The notes beneath the pieces are model-generated. The model was not told the DNA's origin and did no database searches. It saw only the letters and a program-made list of their open reading frames with translations. DNA of 64,000 nucleotides from Sulfurovum lithotrophicum. Lineage in GTDB: Bacteria > Campylobacterota > Campylobacteria > Campylobacterales > Sulfurovaceae. The DNA is taken from NCBI RefSeq assembly GCF_000987835.1, contig NZ_CP011308.1:620001-684000 (forward strand), given 5' to 3'. The position numbers were made by a program, and so were the translations under genes. Within the stretch, counting starts at the first letter, position 1, and the number at the start of each line of letters is the position of its first letter. Of this stretch, positions 44,551 to 56,126 are shown piece by piece.

Positions 44551-45078
44551 ATGGAAGAGTTAATAGCAAAACGTTATGCGACAGCGCTCTCCTCAGTGAG
44601 TCAAGATGTGCAGAGTATCGTTTCTATTCTGAATGTTCTGACCGAAGCTATTTCGGTACCTGAAGTACATGAAGCACTGACCTCTCCCATCGTAACCGCG
44701 GAGAAAAAGACGGATATGATCCTTTCGGCTATAGGAAAAGAGGCAGACAGTACACTGGTGAATTTTATCAAGATCCTTGGCGAGAACAAAAGACTCGATC
44801 TGATCCCGGCAATTGCAAAGGTGCTCAATGCAGACCTTCAAAAAGAGTCGAATCAGTATGAAGGTGTATTAAAGAGTAGCAACAAACTTGGAAAAGAAGA
44901 GTTGGCAAAGCTTGAAAAGACACTGGAAAAATATACAGGATCGAAGATAAAGCTAAAGCAGGAAAAAACGGATCTGGAAGGATTGCGTGTTTCAGTTGAT
45001 GATTTGGGTATTGAGGTTAACTTCTCCAAGCAGAGAGTTAAAGAACAGCTAATTGATTTCATTAAGAAATCTCTATAG
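44551..45078 (+). CDS. atpH: ATP synthase F1 subunit delta
   Basis: 175 residues. IAKRYATALSSV, LTSPIVTAEKKTDMI and NFIKILGENKRLDLIPAI form the N-terminal helical domain that caps F1; the C-terminal GSKIKLKQEKTDLEGLRVSVDDLGIEVNFS binds the b/b' stalk. One base separates it from atpF. Confidence 0.95.
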   Translation: MEELIAKRYATALSSVSQDVQSIVSILNVLTEAISVPEVHEALTSPIVTAEKKTDMILSAIGKEADSTLVNFIKILGENKRLDLIPAIAKVLNADLQKESNQYEGVLKSSNKLGKEELAKLEKTLEKYTGSKIKLKQEKTDLEGLRVSVDDLGIEVNFSKQRVKEQLIDFIKKSL

Positions 45079-45102
45079 TTATCTAACAGTAAAGGAGTAT
45101 CA

Positions 45103-46617
45103 GTGGCAGTTAAATTGCAAGCAGATGAGATTAGTTCGATCATCAAAGAGAGAATCGAGAACTTTGAGATTGATGTCGACATCAATGAAGTAGGAAAAGT
45201 AGTAGGTATTGCGGATGGTATTACAACCGTGTATGGTCTTAACAACGTTATGGCCGGAGAAGTTGTAGAGTTCGACAATGGTGCAAAAGGATTGGTCCTC
45301 AACCTTGAAGAAGCAAACGTCGGTGTTGTTGTACTTGGTTCAAGTGCGGGAATCATTGAAGGCATGAGTGTCAAAAGAGCCGGTGAACTTCTTAAAACAC
45401 CTGTAGGTGACAATCTGATGGGTAGGGTTGTGAACCCACTGGGTGAGCCGATTGACGGAAAAGGTGTAATTGAAGCAGCAGAACACAGATTTGTTGAGGA
45501 AAAAGCTCCAGGGATCATGGCGAGAAAATCAGTGCATGAGCCGCTTCAGACAGGTATCAAAGCGATCGATGCCCTTGTACCGGTTGGTAGAGGTCAAAGA
45601 GAACTTATCATTGGTGACAGACAAACGGGTAAAACGACTTTGGCGATCGATACGATCATCAACCAGAAAGGTCAGGATGTCGTATGTATCTATGTTGCTA
45701 TCGGCCAGAAGCAGTCAACAGTTGCAGCAACAGTGAAGAAGCTCGAAGAGCACGGAGCATTGGATTACACGATCATAGTGAATGCCGGTGCATCCGACTC
45801 TGCCGCACTTCAGTTCCTTGCGCCATATGCAGGTGTAACAATGGCTGAGTACTTCAGAGATAACGGTAGACATGCGGTTATCTTCTATGATGACCTTTCC
45901 AAGCATGCGGTTGCATACAGAGAGATGTCACTTATTCTTAGAAGACCTCCGGGCCGTGAAGCGTATCCCGGCGATGTTTTCTATCTACACTCAAGACTGC
46001 TTGAAAGAGCGGCAAAGCTTTCAGATGAGTTGGGTGCGGGTTCTATTACTGCATTCCCTATCATTGAAACACAGGCGGGTGACGTTGCGGCATATATTCC
46101 AACAAACGTTATTTCTATTACTGACGGTCAGATATTCCTTGAGACGGACCTCTTCAACTCTGGTATCAGGCCTGCGATCAACGTTGGTCTTTCTGTATCG
46201 AGAGTCGGTGGTGCTGCACAGATCAAAGCGATCAAGCAGGTTTCCGGTACATTGAGACTTGACCTTGCTTCATTTAGAGAACTTCAGGCATTTGCACAGT
46301 TTGCATCTGATCTTGATGACTATACAAGAAGCCAGCTCGAGCGTGGACAGAGAATGGTAGAAGTCTTGAAGCAGGGGCCTTATGTTCCGGTTCCGGTTGA
46401 AAAGCAGGTTGTGATTATTTTTGCCGGTGCCAACGGCTACCTTGATGATATTGCAGCAAGTTCTGTTACCAAGTTCGAAGCAGAGCTTATGCCATTCATG
46501 GAAGCAAAATATGCATCTGTACTTGATGCTATCAGAAATGAGAAAAAGATCTCTGATGATACAGATGCTCAACTAAGAAAAGCTATAGAAGATTTTAAAA
46601 CTTCATTCGCTGGCTAA
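45103..46617 (+). CDS. atpA: ATP synthase F1 subunit alpha
   Basis: 504 residues from GTG 45103 with AAAGGAG upstream. P-loop GDRQTGKTT, arginine-finger region [10 protein letters not shown] and the alpha signature [14 protein letters not shown]. It is the non-catalytic nucleotide-binding subunit of the hexamer. Confidence 0.98.
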   Translation: MAVKLQADEISSIIKERIENFEIDVDINEVGKVVGIADGITTVYGLNNVMAGEVVEFDNGAKGLVLNLEEANVGVVVLGSSAGIIEGMSVKRAGELLKTPVGDNLMGRVVNPLGEPIDGKGVIEAAEHRFVEEKAPGIMARKSVHEPLQTGIKAIDALVPVGRGQRELIIGDRQTGKTTLAIDTIINQKGQDVVCIYVAIGQKQSTVAATVKKLEEHGALDYTIIVNAGASDSAALQFLAPYAGVTMAEYFRDNGRHAVIFYDDLSKHAVAYREMSLILRRPPGREAYPGDVFYLHSRLLERAAKLSDELGAGSITAFPIIETQAGDVAAYIPTNVISITDGQIFLETDLFNSGIRPAINVGLSVSRVGGAAQIKAIKQVSGTLRLDLASFRELQAFAQFASDLDDYTRSQLERGQRMVEVLKQGPYVPVPVEKQVVIIFAGANGYLDDIAASSVTKFEAELMPFMEAKYASVLDAIRNEKKISDDTDAQLRKAIEDFKTSFAG

Positions 46618-46629
46618 GAAAGGCTAAAT

Positions 46630-48932
<2,303 letters not shown>

Positions 48933-48961
48933 GCTTAGTTCTTGTCTGACAAAGGATATAT

Positions 48962-49348
48962 ATGGAACTAATGAAGCTTGAAATCGTCACACCCAACGGT
49001 GTGATCTTTGATGACGAAGTCAAACAGGTAACGCTTCCAGGCAGCGAAGGTGAATTCGGGGTACTCCCAAGACATGCTGCTTTGGTCTCATTGCTCGATA
49101 CGGGTGTGATTGTGATCGAAAAAGCGGACGGAAGTGAAGTGGCTGTTGCCATCAACTCCGGTTATGTAAAAGTCGATGAAGAGAAGACAACCTGTATCGT
49201 AGATGGAGCTGTGGCTCTTTCCGGCGAGGACAGTGACCTTGCCAAAGCACTTGAAGAGGCGAAAGAACTTATCAGAAAAGCGGAGTCCTCAAGTGTCGCT
49301 ATCGCATCAGCGGTCAGCAAAGTTGAACAGATCGGAAAGTCTTTTTAA
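48962..49348 (+). CDS. atpC: ATP synthase F1 subunit epsilon
   Basis: 128 residues. Beta-barrel part: LEIVTPNGVIFDDEVKQVTLPGSEGEFGVLPRHA; the C-terminal helical hairpin (about 95-128) can inhibit ATP hydrolysis in the family. The AAAGG site favours ATG 48962. Last F1 gene; the a and c subunit genes are not in the window. Confidence 0.96.
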   Translation: MELMKLEIVTPNGVIFDDEVKQVTLPGSEGEFGVLPRHAALVSLLDTGVIVIEKADGSEVAVAINSGYVKVDEEKTTCIVDGAVALSGEDSDLAKALEEAKELIRKAESSSVAIASAVSKVEQIGKSF

Positions 49349-49349
49349 A

Positions 49350-49922
49350 TTGGGATCTCTCCTTGATTATTTTATTGGCAGCAGTGCGATCACTATTTTC
49401 GTACTGCTGTTGCTTTCCGGATACTTCATTATAACCTTCTGGATCTTTCTGGACAGGTACTACATTTTAAATTCACGTATCAAATCAGAATCAAGATCAC
49501 TTAAAGCACTCTATTCAGGTCAGTCAAAATCAGTGGCGAGCAATTCACTTATTTTTACTTATTTGAGCCGTGTGAACACACCTAACAAAGCGATACTTGA
49601 AGCGGCATCCTCAGATGCCATACGTGTCTCCACCAAAGGGCTTACCTGGCTCTCCATCATTGCATCGACTGCGCCTTTCATAGGACTGTTCGGTACGGTC
49701 ATCGGTATACTTGAAACATTTTCTAAGTTGGGAGATCAGTCCAGCGCATCGCTTTCAGTCGTTGCTCCTGCCATCGCTGAGGCACTCATTGCTACGGCGG
49801 CTGGTATCGCTGTTGCGATCTTCGCTTATACCTTTCATCTCATGCTGAAACGCAAGGCTTATGAACTTTCCTCACTGCTTGCCTCACAATCCGAGGTGAT
49901 CCTTTCCCAGGTAGAGGAGTGA
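49350..49922 (+). CDS. tolQ: TolQ/ExbB-family proton channel protein
   Basis: 190 residues from TTG 49350, just after the atpC stop; the frame is open further upstream inside atpC but homology starts here. Three membrane helices: about 10-32, 105-127 (APFIGLFGTVIGILETF) and 140-165 (APAIAEALIATAAGIAVAIFAY). With the next two genes it forms a proton-driven inner-membrane motor. TolQ is favoured over ExbB because tolB, pal and cpoB follow; the family alone cannot decide. Confidence 0.88.
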   Translation: MGSLLDYFIGSSAITIFVLLLLSGYFIITFWIFLDRYYILNSRIKSESRSLKALYSGQSKSVASNSLIFTYLSRVNTPNKAILEAASSDAIRVSTKGLTWLSIIASTAPFIGLFGTVIGILETFSKLGDQSSASLSVVAPAIAEALIATAAGIAVAIFAYTFHLMLKRKAYELSSLLASQSEVILSQVEE

Positions 49923-49929
49923 GAGCCGT

Positions 49930-50316
49930 ATGTTTTCTTGGGATGACAACCCGGACCTGAATATCACGCCACTGGTGGATGTGATGCTGGTACTAATGGC
50001 TATTTTGATGATCACGGCTCCTACTATCAATTTTCAGGAACAGATCGATCTTCCCCAGGGTTCCAAGACAGTCAAGGTGAACAAGCCCAGAACTTTGACG
50101 ATCAGAATGGACAAGAAACAGAAGATCTATCTGAACAATGATACCTATGCCCTGGATACTTTTGCTGATGACTTTGTCAACAAATCGGCTAAAATGGATA
50201 AAAACTCCGAAGTCTACATCCGGGCGGACGAGCAGCTTAAGTACAAAGATGTGATGTACCTTCTCAAAAGTGTCAAGGCTGCAGGCTTCGAGAAGGTCTC
50301 CCTGATCACGTTATGA
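49930..50316 (+). CDS. tolR: TolR/ExbD-family protein
   Basis: 128 residues. N-terminal cytoplasmic NPDLNITPLVDVMLVLMAILMITAP carries the proton-path Asp at the start of the single membrane helix, followed by a periplasmic domain ending in MYLLKSVKAAGFEKVSLIT. GAGGAG lies before the ATG. Its stop overlaps the next start by four bases (ATGA). Confidence 0.92.
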   Translation: MFSWDDNPDLNITPLVDVMLVLMAILMITAPTINFQEQIDLPQGSKTVKVNKPRTLTIRMDKKQKIYLNNDTYALDTFADDFVNKSAKMDKNSEVYIRADEQLKYKDVMYLLKSVKAAGFEKVSLITL

Positions 50317-51089
50317 CAAAGTACTCTTTCACCGTTATCTCCGGAGTACTGGCTTTTCTTGCCTATTTCACTGTTATCGCCCTGTTGATCTTCTATTTCA
50401 ATACACGTGATGAGACCAAAAAAGAGCATTTCGTCAAAAAAAATGAAAACCGCATACAGGTGGCACTTGCTTCGCCCAAAAAAGTGACTGTGCCAAAAAA
50501 GAAAGCAAAACCAAAGCTGAAGCCAAAACATAAACCCAAAACAAAACCTAAAAAGAAGAAGACAACCCATAAAAAAGTGATCAAGGAAAAAGTGGTCAAA
50601 AAAAAGATCGTCAGAAAAAAAGATATCAATGCTACCAAGCCTAAAAAGAAGGCAAGAGATCTTTTCAAGAATGTAAAGACGAGCAAAAAGAAAAAACTGA
50701 ACATACGGGTTTCGGACAAACCGATTAAAACAAAATCCAAGAACGATCTTATCAAGGTCAGCAGTATGAGTGCAAGTGAACGTATCAATGCCTCACTGCA
50801 GTCAAAGCAAAAGAGTGACAGAGGGGTTGAGAATGCCTATTTTGCCCATGTACAGAGAATGCTTGAAGAATGGCCGGCACAGAGTAACTATGCCGGTGAG
50901 AAAGCCACCGTCATTCTTACGATACAGCCAAGCGGGTATTTCGAGTTTCGTATTGTTTCCCAGTCTAACATTCCCGCTTTCAACCATGGCTTGAGGGAAT
51001 TCCTCGAACAGTTACAGGAAATTGGTTTCGGCCCGCACCATGCAGGACGGCCTTACAGATTCGAGGCGGAATTCATCGCTAAGGATTGA
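50313..51089 (+). CDS. tolA: TolA/TonB-like energy transducer
   Basis: 258 residues. One N-terminal membrane helix (about 9-30), then an extremely Lys-rich periplasmic linker (about 40-140, PKKKAKPKLKPKHKPK type) and a C-terminal TonB/TolA domain (about 165-258: YFAHVQRMLEEWPAQ, ATVILTIQPSGYFEFRIVSQS). It should bridge the TolQR motor to TolB/Pal. Poly-Lys runs rest on A-rich DNA, a possible slippage zone. Confidence 0.85.
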   Translation: MTKYSFTVISGVLAFLAYFTVIALLIFYFNTRDETKKEHFVKKNENRIQVALASPKKVTVPKKKAKPKLKPKHKPKTKPKKKKTTHKKVIKEKVVKKKIVRKKDINATKPKKKARDLFKNVKTSKKKKLNIRVSDKPIKTKSKNDLIKVSSMSASERINASLQSKQKSDRGVENAYFAHVQRMLEEWPAQSNYAGEKATVILTIQPSGYFEFRIVSQSNIPAFNHGLREFLEQLQEIGFGPHHAGRPYRFEAEFIAKD

Positions 51090-51897
51090 TCGGTTTGTAA
51101 AACATCGCCGACATATACCCCACAACCGAACTTTCATCATGCGTTGTATTGGCAGAAGTACTGTAATCCAGAAGCTTTGAAGAAAGACCAAGTTTTTTAG
51201 CCGCAAGTATCATTGCTGTAATGCCCGTGATCCCGCAGGCTTCACACTGCTTCAGCTCATTTGGATCAAGCTTGGCTACGGCTCTCAGGCAATGTCTGTC
51301 CAGCATTTTTGCTTTTTTCAACGGATAAAAATGGCTCAGGTCCGAGCTGATGACAACGGCATTGTCTGGATTGTTCAACAGTGCTGTGATGATCATTGTG
51401 AGTTCTTTTGGAGAGACATCACCATAGATAAGTTCAATGACCTTTATTTGGTGGAAGTAGTGTTTGATAAAAGGCATCTGTACTTCAGTGGAGTGCTCTT
51501 TTTCATGTGCTCTAGGGTCGAAACCTATGTTGAATTTTTTAGCCAGTGCAAAAAGATATGGGGTATCGATCTTGATATCACCGCAGGGGGTTTCATAATT
51601 TTCAAAATAACTTGCAGAGACACCTTTGAAGTAGTAGTGATGGCTCGGGCCGATGACAATGATGCGTTTGGGTTTAGTGTGCTTCAGGAACCGGTAGGCA
51701 AAGTTGGCGGTAAAACCGCTGTAAATGTAGCCGGCATGGGGAACAATGACGGTTCTAGGTCTGATATCAAGTATCTCTTTTTTGATGGAGAGCCTGTCAA
51801 AAGCTGCATTGAATCCCCGTATGTAACGCTTGACCTCTCTGCATCTTTCAGGATAGAAAGAGCCGGCAACGGCAGCTTTGCGTATGCCCTGAGGCAT
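51079..51897 (-). CDS. MEMO family protein (AmmeMemoRadiSam system protein B)
   Basis: 272 residues from ATG 51897, overlapping the AMMECR1 stop by one base. MEMO proteins resemble extradiol dioxygenases: metal-site residues include His in VPHAGYIYSG, IGPSHHYYFKG, HEKEHSTEVQMPF and SSDLSHFY, and Cys in CEACGITG. The biochemical role is unknown; in prokaryotes it pairs with AMMECR1 and usually a radical SAM protein. It is inserted against the direction of the tol genes and converges on tolA with an 11-base overlap. Confidence 0.92.
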   Translation of the reverse strand: MPQGIRKAAVAGSFYPERCREVKRYIRGFNAAFDRLSIKKEILDIRPRTVIVPHAGYIYSGFTANFAYRFLKHTKPKRIIVIGPSHHYYFKGVSASYFENYETPCGDIKIDTPYLFALAKKFNIGFDPRAHEKEHSTEVQMPFIKHYFHQIKVIELIYGDVSPKELTMIITALLNNPDNAVVISSDLSHFYPLKKAKMLDRHCLRAVAKLDPNELKQCEACGITGITAMILAAKKLGLSSKLLDYSTSANTTHDESSVVGYMSAMFYKPINP

Positions 51898-52451
51898 CAC
51901 TCCTCCTCATACTTGGTGACGTGATAGACTTCGATATCGGGATGGTGTTTGAGGCAGTCACCCGGCAGTCCGGCTTTCATGCACAGAGAAGAGAAGAAAG
52001 CATCGAAATTAGGCAGCTGCTCCCATACCTGCGGCAGGTAGGTGGCCTGGTATCCGTCGTAACGGAGAACAACACCGTCCTTCATGGGAACGATCTTGCT
52101 TCTGAGGTCTTCGACATCCCTGTACTGCAGCGGCTTGGGCTCGGAGAGTATGGAAACCTCTATTTTGATATCTTTCAGCTCTTCGGGGGTCAACGGTGGA
52201 AAACGCGGGTCGTGCAGGGCTGCCGCCTGCGCATTGGAGATAATATCCTTGTAGAGCGGACGGTATGCCTGCAGTGAACCGATGCATCCTCTCAGCTGAT
52301 CGTTGGGTCGTTTGTTGATGGTCACAAAGGCCGCCCCGTTCTCTAAGAGTTCCGGGTATTTTTTTAATACACCTTCAAGATCAAAATTCTCAGGTTGGTT
52401 AAGTGCAACGAGTATAGCAGCTTTTGCCAGCCCTATTAGTACTTCTTGCAT
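51897..52451 (-). CDS. AMMECR1 domain protein (AmmeMemoRadiSam system protein A)
   Basis: 184 residues. AMMECR1 marks: GAAFVTINKRPNDQLRGCIGSLQAYRPLYKDI with the family motif LRGCIG, AALHDPRFPPLTPEEL, IEVSILSEPKPL and YQATYLPQVWEQLP. GGAGGCG precedes the ATG. It is translated with MEMO. The function is unknown; no radical SAM partner lies in the window. Confidence 0.93.
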   Translation of the reverse strand: MQEVLIGLAKAAILVALNQPENFDLEGVLKKYPELLENGAAFVTINKRPNDQLRGCIGSLQAYRPLYKDIISNAQAAALHDPRFPPLTPEELKDIKIEVSILSEPKPLQYRDVEDLRSKIVPMKDGVVLRYDGYQATYLPQVWEQLPNFDAFFSSLCMKAGLPGDCLKHHPDIEVYHVTKYEEE

Positions 52452-52565
52452 GATTCGCCTCCATTTATTTTATCTTTTACATTTTATTTTAACATAAAAA
52501 GAATAACCGGAAACCTGGTTAAAGTTTTTCTTTAATATTAATTAATGAAGATTTTAAGTCTGCCT

Positions 52566-52574
52566 TGATACAAT
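52566..52574 (+). promoter_or_regulatory. Extended -10 promoter of tolB
   Basis: TGATACAAT, 40 bases before the tolB TTG. It gives tolB-pal-cpoB their own transcription downstream of the inverted MEMO/AMMECR1 pair. Confidence 0.62.
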
Positions 52575-52614
52575 GCACTTTTAAATACTTTAACATTATA
52601 TAAAAGGAACAATT

Positions 52615-53853
52615 TTGAGATATCTTTTGATCCTGTTGTTTTCCCTGCATCTTTTTGCGGTCGATGCTTCCATGAAAATAGAGAAGGATGTGGAGCACCG
52701 TTCGCGTATCGCTCTGGTGGACGGCTCGTCGGTTTCGAACGGGAAACTTTTCAAAATACTGCTTTCGGACTTCAAGATCTCCGGCCATTTCCTGGCTGAC
52801 AGCAGACCGCGCAAAGGTGATTTTGCTTCAGGCTTCATTTCTCCTGAACTTAAAAGTAAAGAGTATATCGTCAAGTACCGTTTTACACAGCCTGCTGGAG
52901 TGAAACTCGAAGTACGCCTGTTGAAGGCTTCAGATGGTTCACAGCTATTCGAGAAGAGTTATGCTATCCACAATAGCAGGAAAATGCCCTTTTTGGTACA
53001 CAAAGCCGTCTATGATATCAACAGGGTGCTGAAGTACCCGGATATCGGTTGGATCAACCGATATGTGGTCTTTGCAAGATATACGGCACCTAAACGCAGT
53101 GAGATACTTCTGGCGGACTATACCTTTACCTATCAGAAAGTGATCATAAGAGGAGGGTTGAACCTTTTCCCAAAATGGGCAGACAGTACACAGAAGAGTT
53201 TCTACTACACTTCCTATGCCGGATTGGTCCCGATACTGAACAAGATCAATATCTATAACGGATCCAAAAGCAAGATCGCTTCCTCGGAGGGGATGATTGT
53301 CTGTTCGGATGTCAGTCCCGATGGAGGGAAAGTACTCCTGACCATGTCTCCGGAAGGACAGCCTGATATTTACGAGATGAGTCTCTTTACGGGTTTCAAG
53401 ACTAAGGTGACGAAATTCAACGGTATTGATGTCAGCGGAAAGTATCTAGGCAACGGCAGTCAGATCGTCTTTGTGTCCAACCGGCTCGGGTATGCGAATA
53501 TCTTCAAGAAATCCATCAGCTCAGCCGCAGTACAGCAGGTTGTCTTTCACGGACGTAACAACAATGCGGTTGATGCGCATGGTTCGAAAATAGTCTATTC
53601 GAGCAGAGAGAGCAGCAATGCTTTTGGAGGGAACAGATTCAACCTTTATCTGACTTCCGCCAATGGAGGCAGTTCACGGCCGCTGACGACCACAGGCAGC
53701 AACCAGTTTCCCCGTTTTTCGACAGACGGCTCGGTAGTACTCTATATTAAACAACAGGGAAGCAGTTCATCGATTGGTTACATCAATTTGGAGAGTGCAC
53801 AGAGTCTGCTTTTCCCTCTGGGCGGCAGAAAGATACAATCGATTGATTGGTAG
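52615..53853 (+). CDS. tolB: TolB periplasmic beta-propeller protein
   Basis: 412 residues from TTG 52615, behind AAAAGGA; no ATG lies near. Signal peptide about 1-18 (LLILLFSLHLFAVDA). An N-terminal alpha/beta domain (about 20-150) precedes a propeller with TolB/WD40-like repeats: SDVSPDGGKVLLTMSPEGQPDIYEM, GSQIVFVSNRLGYANIF, NAVDAHGSKIVYSSRES and FSTDGSVVLYI. It contacts Pal and TolA in the periplasm. Confidence 0.94.
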   Translation: MRYLLILLFSLHLFAVDASMKIEKDVEHRSRIALVDGSSVSNGKLFKILLSDFKISGHFLADSRPRKGDFASGFISPELKSKEYIVKYRFTQPAGVKLEVRLLKASDGSQLFEKSYAIHNSRKMPFLVHKAVYDINRVLKYPDIGWINRYVVFARYTAPKRSEILLADYTFTYQKVIIRGGLNLFPKWADSTQKSFYYTSYAGLVPILNKINIYNGSKSKIASSEGMIVCSDVSPDGGKVLLTMSPEGQPDIYEMSLFTGFKTKVTKFNGIDVSGKYLGNGSQIVFVSNRLGYANIFKKSISSAAVQQVVFHGRNNNAVDAHGSKIVYSSRESSNAFGGNRFNLYLTSANGGSSRPLTTTGSNQFPRFSTDGSVVLYIKQQGSSSSIGYINLESAQSLLFPLGGRKIQSIDW

Positions 53854-53875
53854 AGAGAATAAAGGATAATATGTA

Positions 53876-54394
53876 ATGAAACAGACACTATGGATAACAA
53901 GTGTATTTGCGGCACTGCTTTTGAGCGGGTGCGGACAGACGGCACCGACACTGAATAGCACTTCAGGCGGCAAGAATAACTTTACGGACGCTACGGAAAT
54001 TACGGGAGATACGGTGACAGTCAATGAGAGCGGAGCTGAAGGCAGTTTGGGCAACAGTAGTGCCGATGGCTTTCGTTCTGTCTATTTTGCTTTTGACGAC
54101 TACAGTATATCGGGAGCAATGCAGAGCAAGATCTCGGCGGATGCCTCCAGAGCGGCCCAAACATCAGGGAAGATAAAGATAGAGGGGAACTGTGACGAGT
54201 TCGGTACCGATGAGTACAACTATGCACTGGGCCTCAAGCGTGCCAAAGCGGTCAAAGATGCTTTGCGTGCCGAAGGGGTTGATACGGCAAGAATGGTCAT
54301 GGTGAGCTACGGTGAAAGCAACCCGGTATGTTCTTCTCCGACGGACAGCTGTTATGCAAGGAACAGAAGAGTTGACCTCAGGCTGGCAAGGTAA
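53876..54394 (+). CDS. pal: Peptidoglycan-associated lipoprotein Pal
   Basis: 172 residues. Lipobox LLLSGC with lipidated Cys19, a Ser/Thr/Gly-rich tether (about 20-65), then an OmpA-like peptidoglycan-binding domain (about 65-172: VYFAFDDYSISGAM, IEGNCDEFGTDEYNYALGLKRA, RNRRVDLRL). Anchors the outer membrane to the wall and to TolB. Confidence 0.96.
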   Translation: MKQTLWITSVFAALLLSGCGQTAPTLNSTSGGKNNFTDATEITGDTVTVNESGAEGSLGNSSADGFRSVYFAFDDYSISGAMQSKISADASRAAQTSGKIKIEGNCDEFGTDEYNYALGLKRAKAVKDALRAEGVDTARMVMVSYGESNPVCSSPTDSCYARNRRVDLRLAR

Positions 54395-54400
54395 TCAGGG

Positions 54401-55249
54401 ATGAGACACAATACGCTTTTTTACCGTTCTCTTCTGCTTTTGCTTGCAGGGACAGGTATGCTCCTGGCAGAGCCGTCAGTCTATGGTAACCGTGACAATG
54501 CACCAAACTATGATGACAGTTACAGTAACCGTGGTAAAAAACCGGCTAAAGTGGTGATCACCGAAAACCGGGACAGTATTGTCCGTCTCAAACATCGGAT
54601 AGCAGAGCTTGAAGAGCGTATGGACGGCCTCTCTTCTCTGGTGGAAGGGCTGAGTATCACCATTAATGAACTTCAGGCTCCGGGAAGACTGCAGCAGTCA
54701 CAAACTAATACTCCCAATACAGATAACACGGCACTCCTCAAAGAACTTGGAGCGATGATTGATCGGATCAATGAAAATTATGTGAGTAAAGAAGAATTAC
54801 AGCGGATCCTCAAGTCAAAAGGGAGTTATGTTGCCCCTAAAAAAGAGAAAAGTACCGTGTCAACAGAAAGTGATTCTCTTGGGAAAAGTTCCAATGCCAA
54901 ACTTTACAGTGAAGGAGTAAGGCTTTTCAATAAAAAACGTTATAACGAAGCCAAAAAACGTTTCACGATTACCGATACAAAAGGGTACAAGCCTGCCGCA
55001 TCGAACTACTACCTCGGAGAGATCGCCTACTATACGAAAAAGTATGATGATGCGATCTTCTATTTTAAAAAGAGTGCCGGTCTGTACGACCAGGCGAGCT
55101 ACATTGATACACTCCTGCTGCATACCGGTGTCTCCCTTGAAAAAACAGGAGATAAAGCACAGGCAAAAGCTTTTTATGAGAATATCATAGAAAATTACAG
55201 CGGAAAGAAAAGTGCGAAGATCGCTAAAAAGAGGCTCGAGAAGTTATAA
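54401..55249 (+). CDS. cpoB: CpoB/YbgF-like Tol-associated TPR protein
   Basis: 282 residues with a signal peptide (about 1-24). An N-terminal coiled coil (about 50-90, VRLKHRIAELEERMDGLSSLV) should trimerise; a polar linker with Asn/Thr follows, then TPR-type helices (about 165-282: YSEGVRLFNKKRYNEAKKRF, YYLGEIAYYTKKYDDAIFYF, GVSLEKTGDKAQAKAFYEN). It links Tol-Pal with wall synthesis in the family. Confidence 0.9.
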   Translation: MRHNTLFYRSLLLLLAGTGMLLAEPSVYGNRDNAPNYDDSYSNRGKKPAKVVITENRDSIVRLKHRIAELEERMDGLSSLVEGLSITINELQAPGRLQQSQTNTPNTDNTALLKELGAMIDRINENYVSKEELQRILKSKGSYVAPKKEKSTVSTESDSLGKSSNAKLYSEGVRLFNKKRYNEAKKRFTITDTKGYKPAASNYYLGEIAYYTKKYDDAIFYFKKSAGLYDQASYIDTLLLHTGVSLEKTGDKAQAKAFYENIIENYSGKKSAKIAKKRLEKL

Positions 55250-55251
55250 AC

Positions 55252-56013
55252 CTATAACTCCTTTGTGCGTTTGTATGCCTCTTCAATGGCATCCATACAG
55301 GCAGAGCGTACATTTCCCTTTTCCAGTGCCCCGTAGCCTGCAGCAGTGGTACCTCCCGGGCTCATCACGCCATCCTTCAGCAAAGCAGGGTGTACTTCCT
55401 GGATCAGTTTTCCAAATCCGTTGAAGAGTCCACGCATGGCAGCCATAGCATCTTCTCTTTTAAGCCCCTGCTTGACTGCACCGTCGGCCAGTGCTTCTGC
55501 AACGAGCGCGAGATAGGCAGGTCCGGAACCGGCCAGTGCCGTGGCAATATCTATCTCTTTTTCAGAATTGAGCCAGAGAGTATCACCTACGGCGCCAAGG
55601 AGGGATTCCGCCTCTCTTTGGAAGCGGTGGTCTCCTGTCAGTGTGGTCATAGAGGCACCGACACTGGCGGCGAGGTTCGGCATAGCCCTGACGACCGCTT
55701 TGCTTTTAATATGTTTTTTCAGTTTCTCCAACGAAGTTCCTGCAAGAACAGAGAAGAGTACTCTGGCCTTTCCTTTAAGTTGTTTCCCAACCTCTTCGAC
55801 ATTGGCAGGTTTGACACAGAGCAGAATGGTTCTATCCGTTATATCGAAACCATCGAGAAGATATTTGTCGATCCGGCTCTCAAGACCGGATTCGAAACGG
55901 TCGAGCTTCTCCATCTCTCTGCCTACTACTTCGATATTGTATTTTCCTTTGAGGCCTTTGGCGATACTCAGCGCCATATTGCCGTTACCAATGAATGTGA
56001 TTGTTTGCATCAT
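55252..56013 (-). CDS. proC: Pyrroline-5-carboxylate reductase
   Basis: 253 residues. NAD(P)-binding ITFIGNGNMALSIAKGL at the N-terminus, VRAMPNLAASVGASMTTL, and the C-terminal GSGPAYLALVAEALADGAVKQGL and MSPGGTTAAGYGALE of the dimer domain. Last step of proline synthesis. Its stop lies two bases from the convergent cpoB stop. Confidence 0.96.
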   Translation of the reverse strand: MMQTITFIGNGNMALSIAKGLKGKYNIEVVGREMEKLDRFESGLESRIDKYLLDGFDITDRTILLCVKPANVEEVGKQLKGKARVLFSVLAGTSLEKLKKHIKSKAVVRAMPNLAASVGASMTTLTGDHRFQREAESLLGAVGDTLWLNSEKEIDIATALAGSGPAYLALVAEALADGAVKQGLKREDAMAAMRGLFNGFGKLIQEVHPALLKDGVMSPGGTTAAGYGALEKGNVRSACMDAIEEAYKRTKEL

Positions 56014-56056
56014 AACTCACTTAGATTAAATTGGATCAATTATAACACATAAAATT

Positions 56057-56080
56057 GTAGGGTGCGTTTGCCAACACATC
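56057..56080 (+). repeat. Degenerate REP-like element
   Basis: GTAG then GGTGCGTTTGCCAACACATC. The GTAG head and GGTGCGT are kept but the 3' arm is poorly paired. It lies between divergent proC and proA, just before the proA promoter. Confidence 0.5.
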
Positions 56081-56086
56081 TTTATT

Positions 56087-56095
56087 TGGTATAAT
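56087..56095 (+). promoter_or_regulatory. Extended -10 promoter of proA
   Basis: TGGTATAAT, 31 bases before the proA ATG, with TAAGGA between. Confidence 0.65.
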
Positions 56096-56126
56096 AACCG
56101 CAATTATTTTATAAGGAATCAAAAAA

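Noticed and set aside
50460-50700. Poly-Lys region of tolA read as a frameshifted or low-complexity artefact.
   Set aside because: TolA/TonB linkers are normally Lys/Pro/Ala-rich, and the frame continues into a clear C-terminal TonB-like domain.
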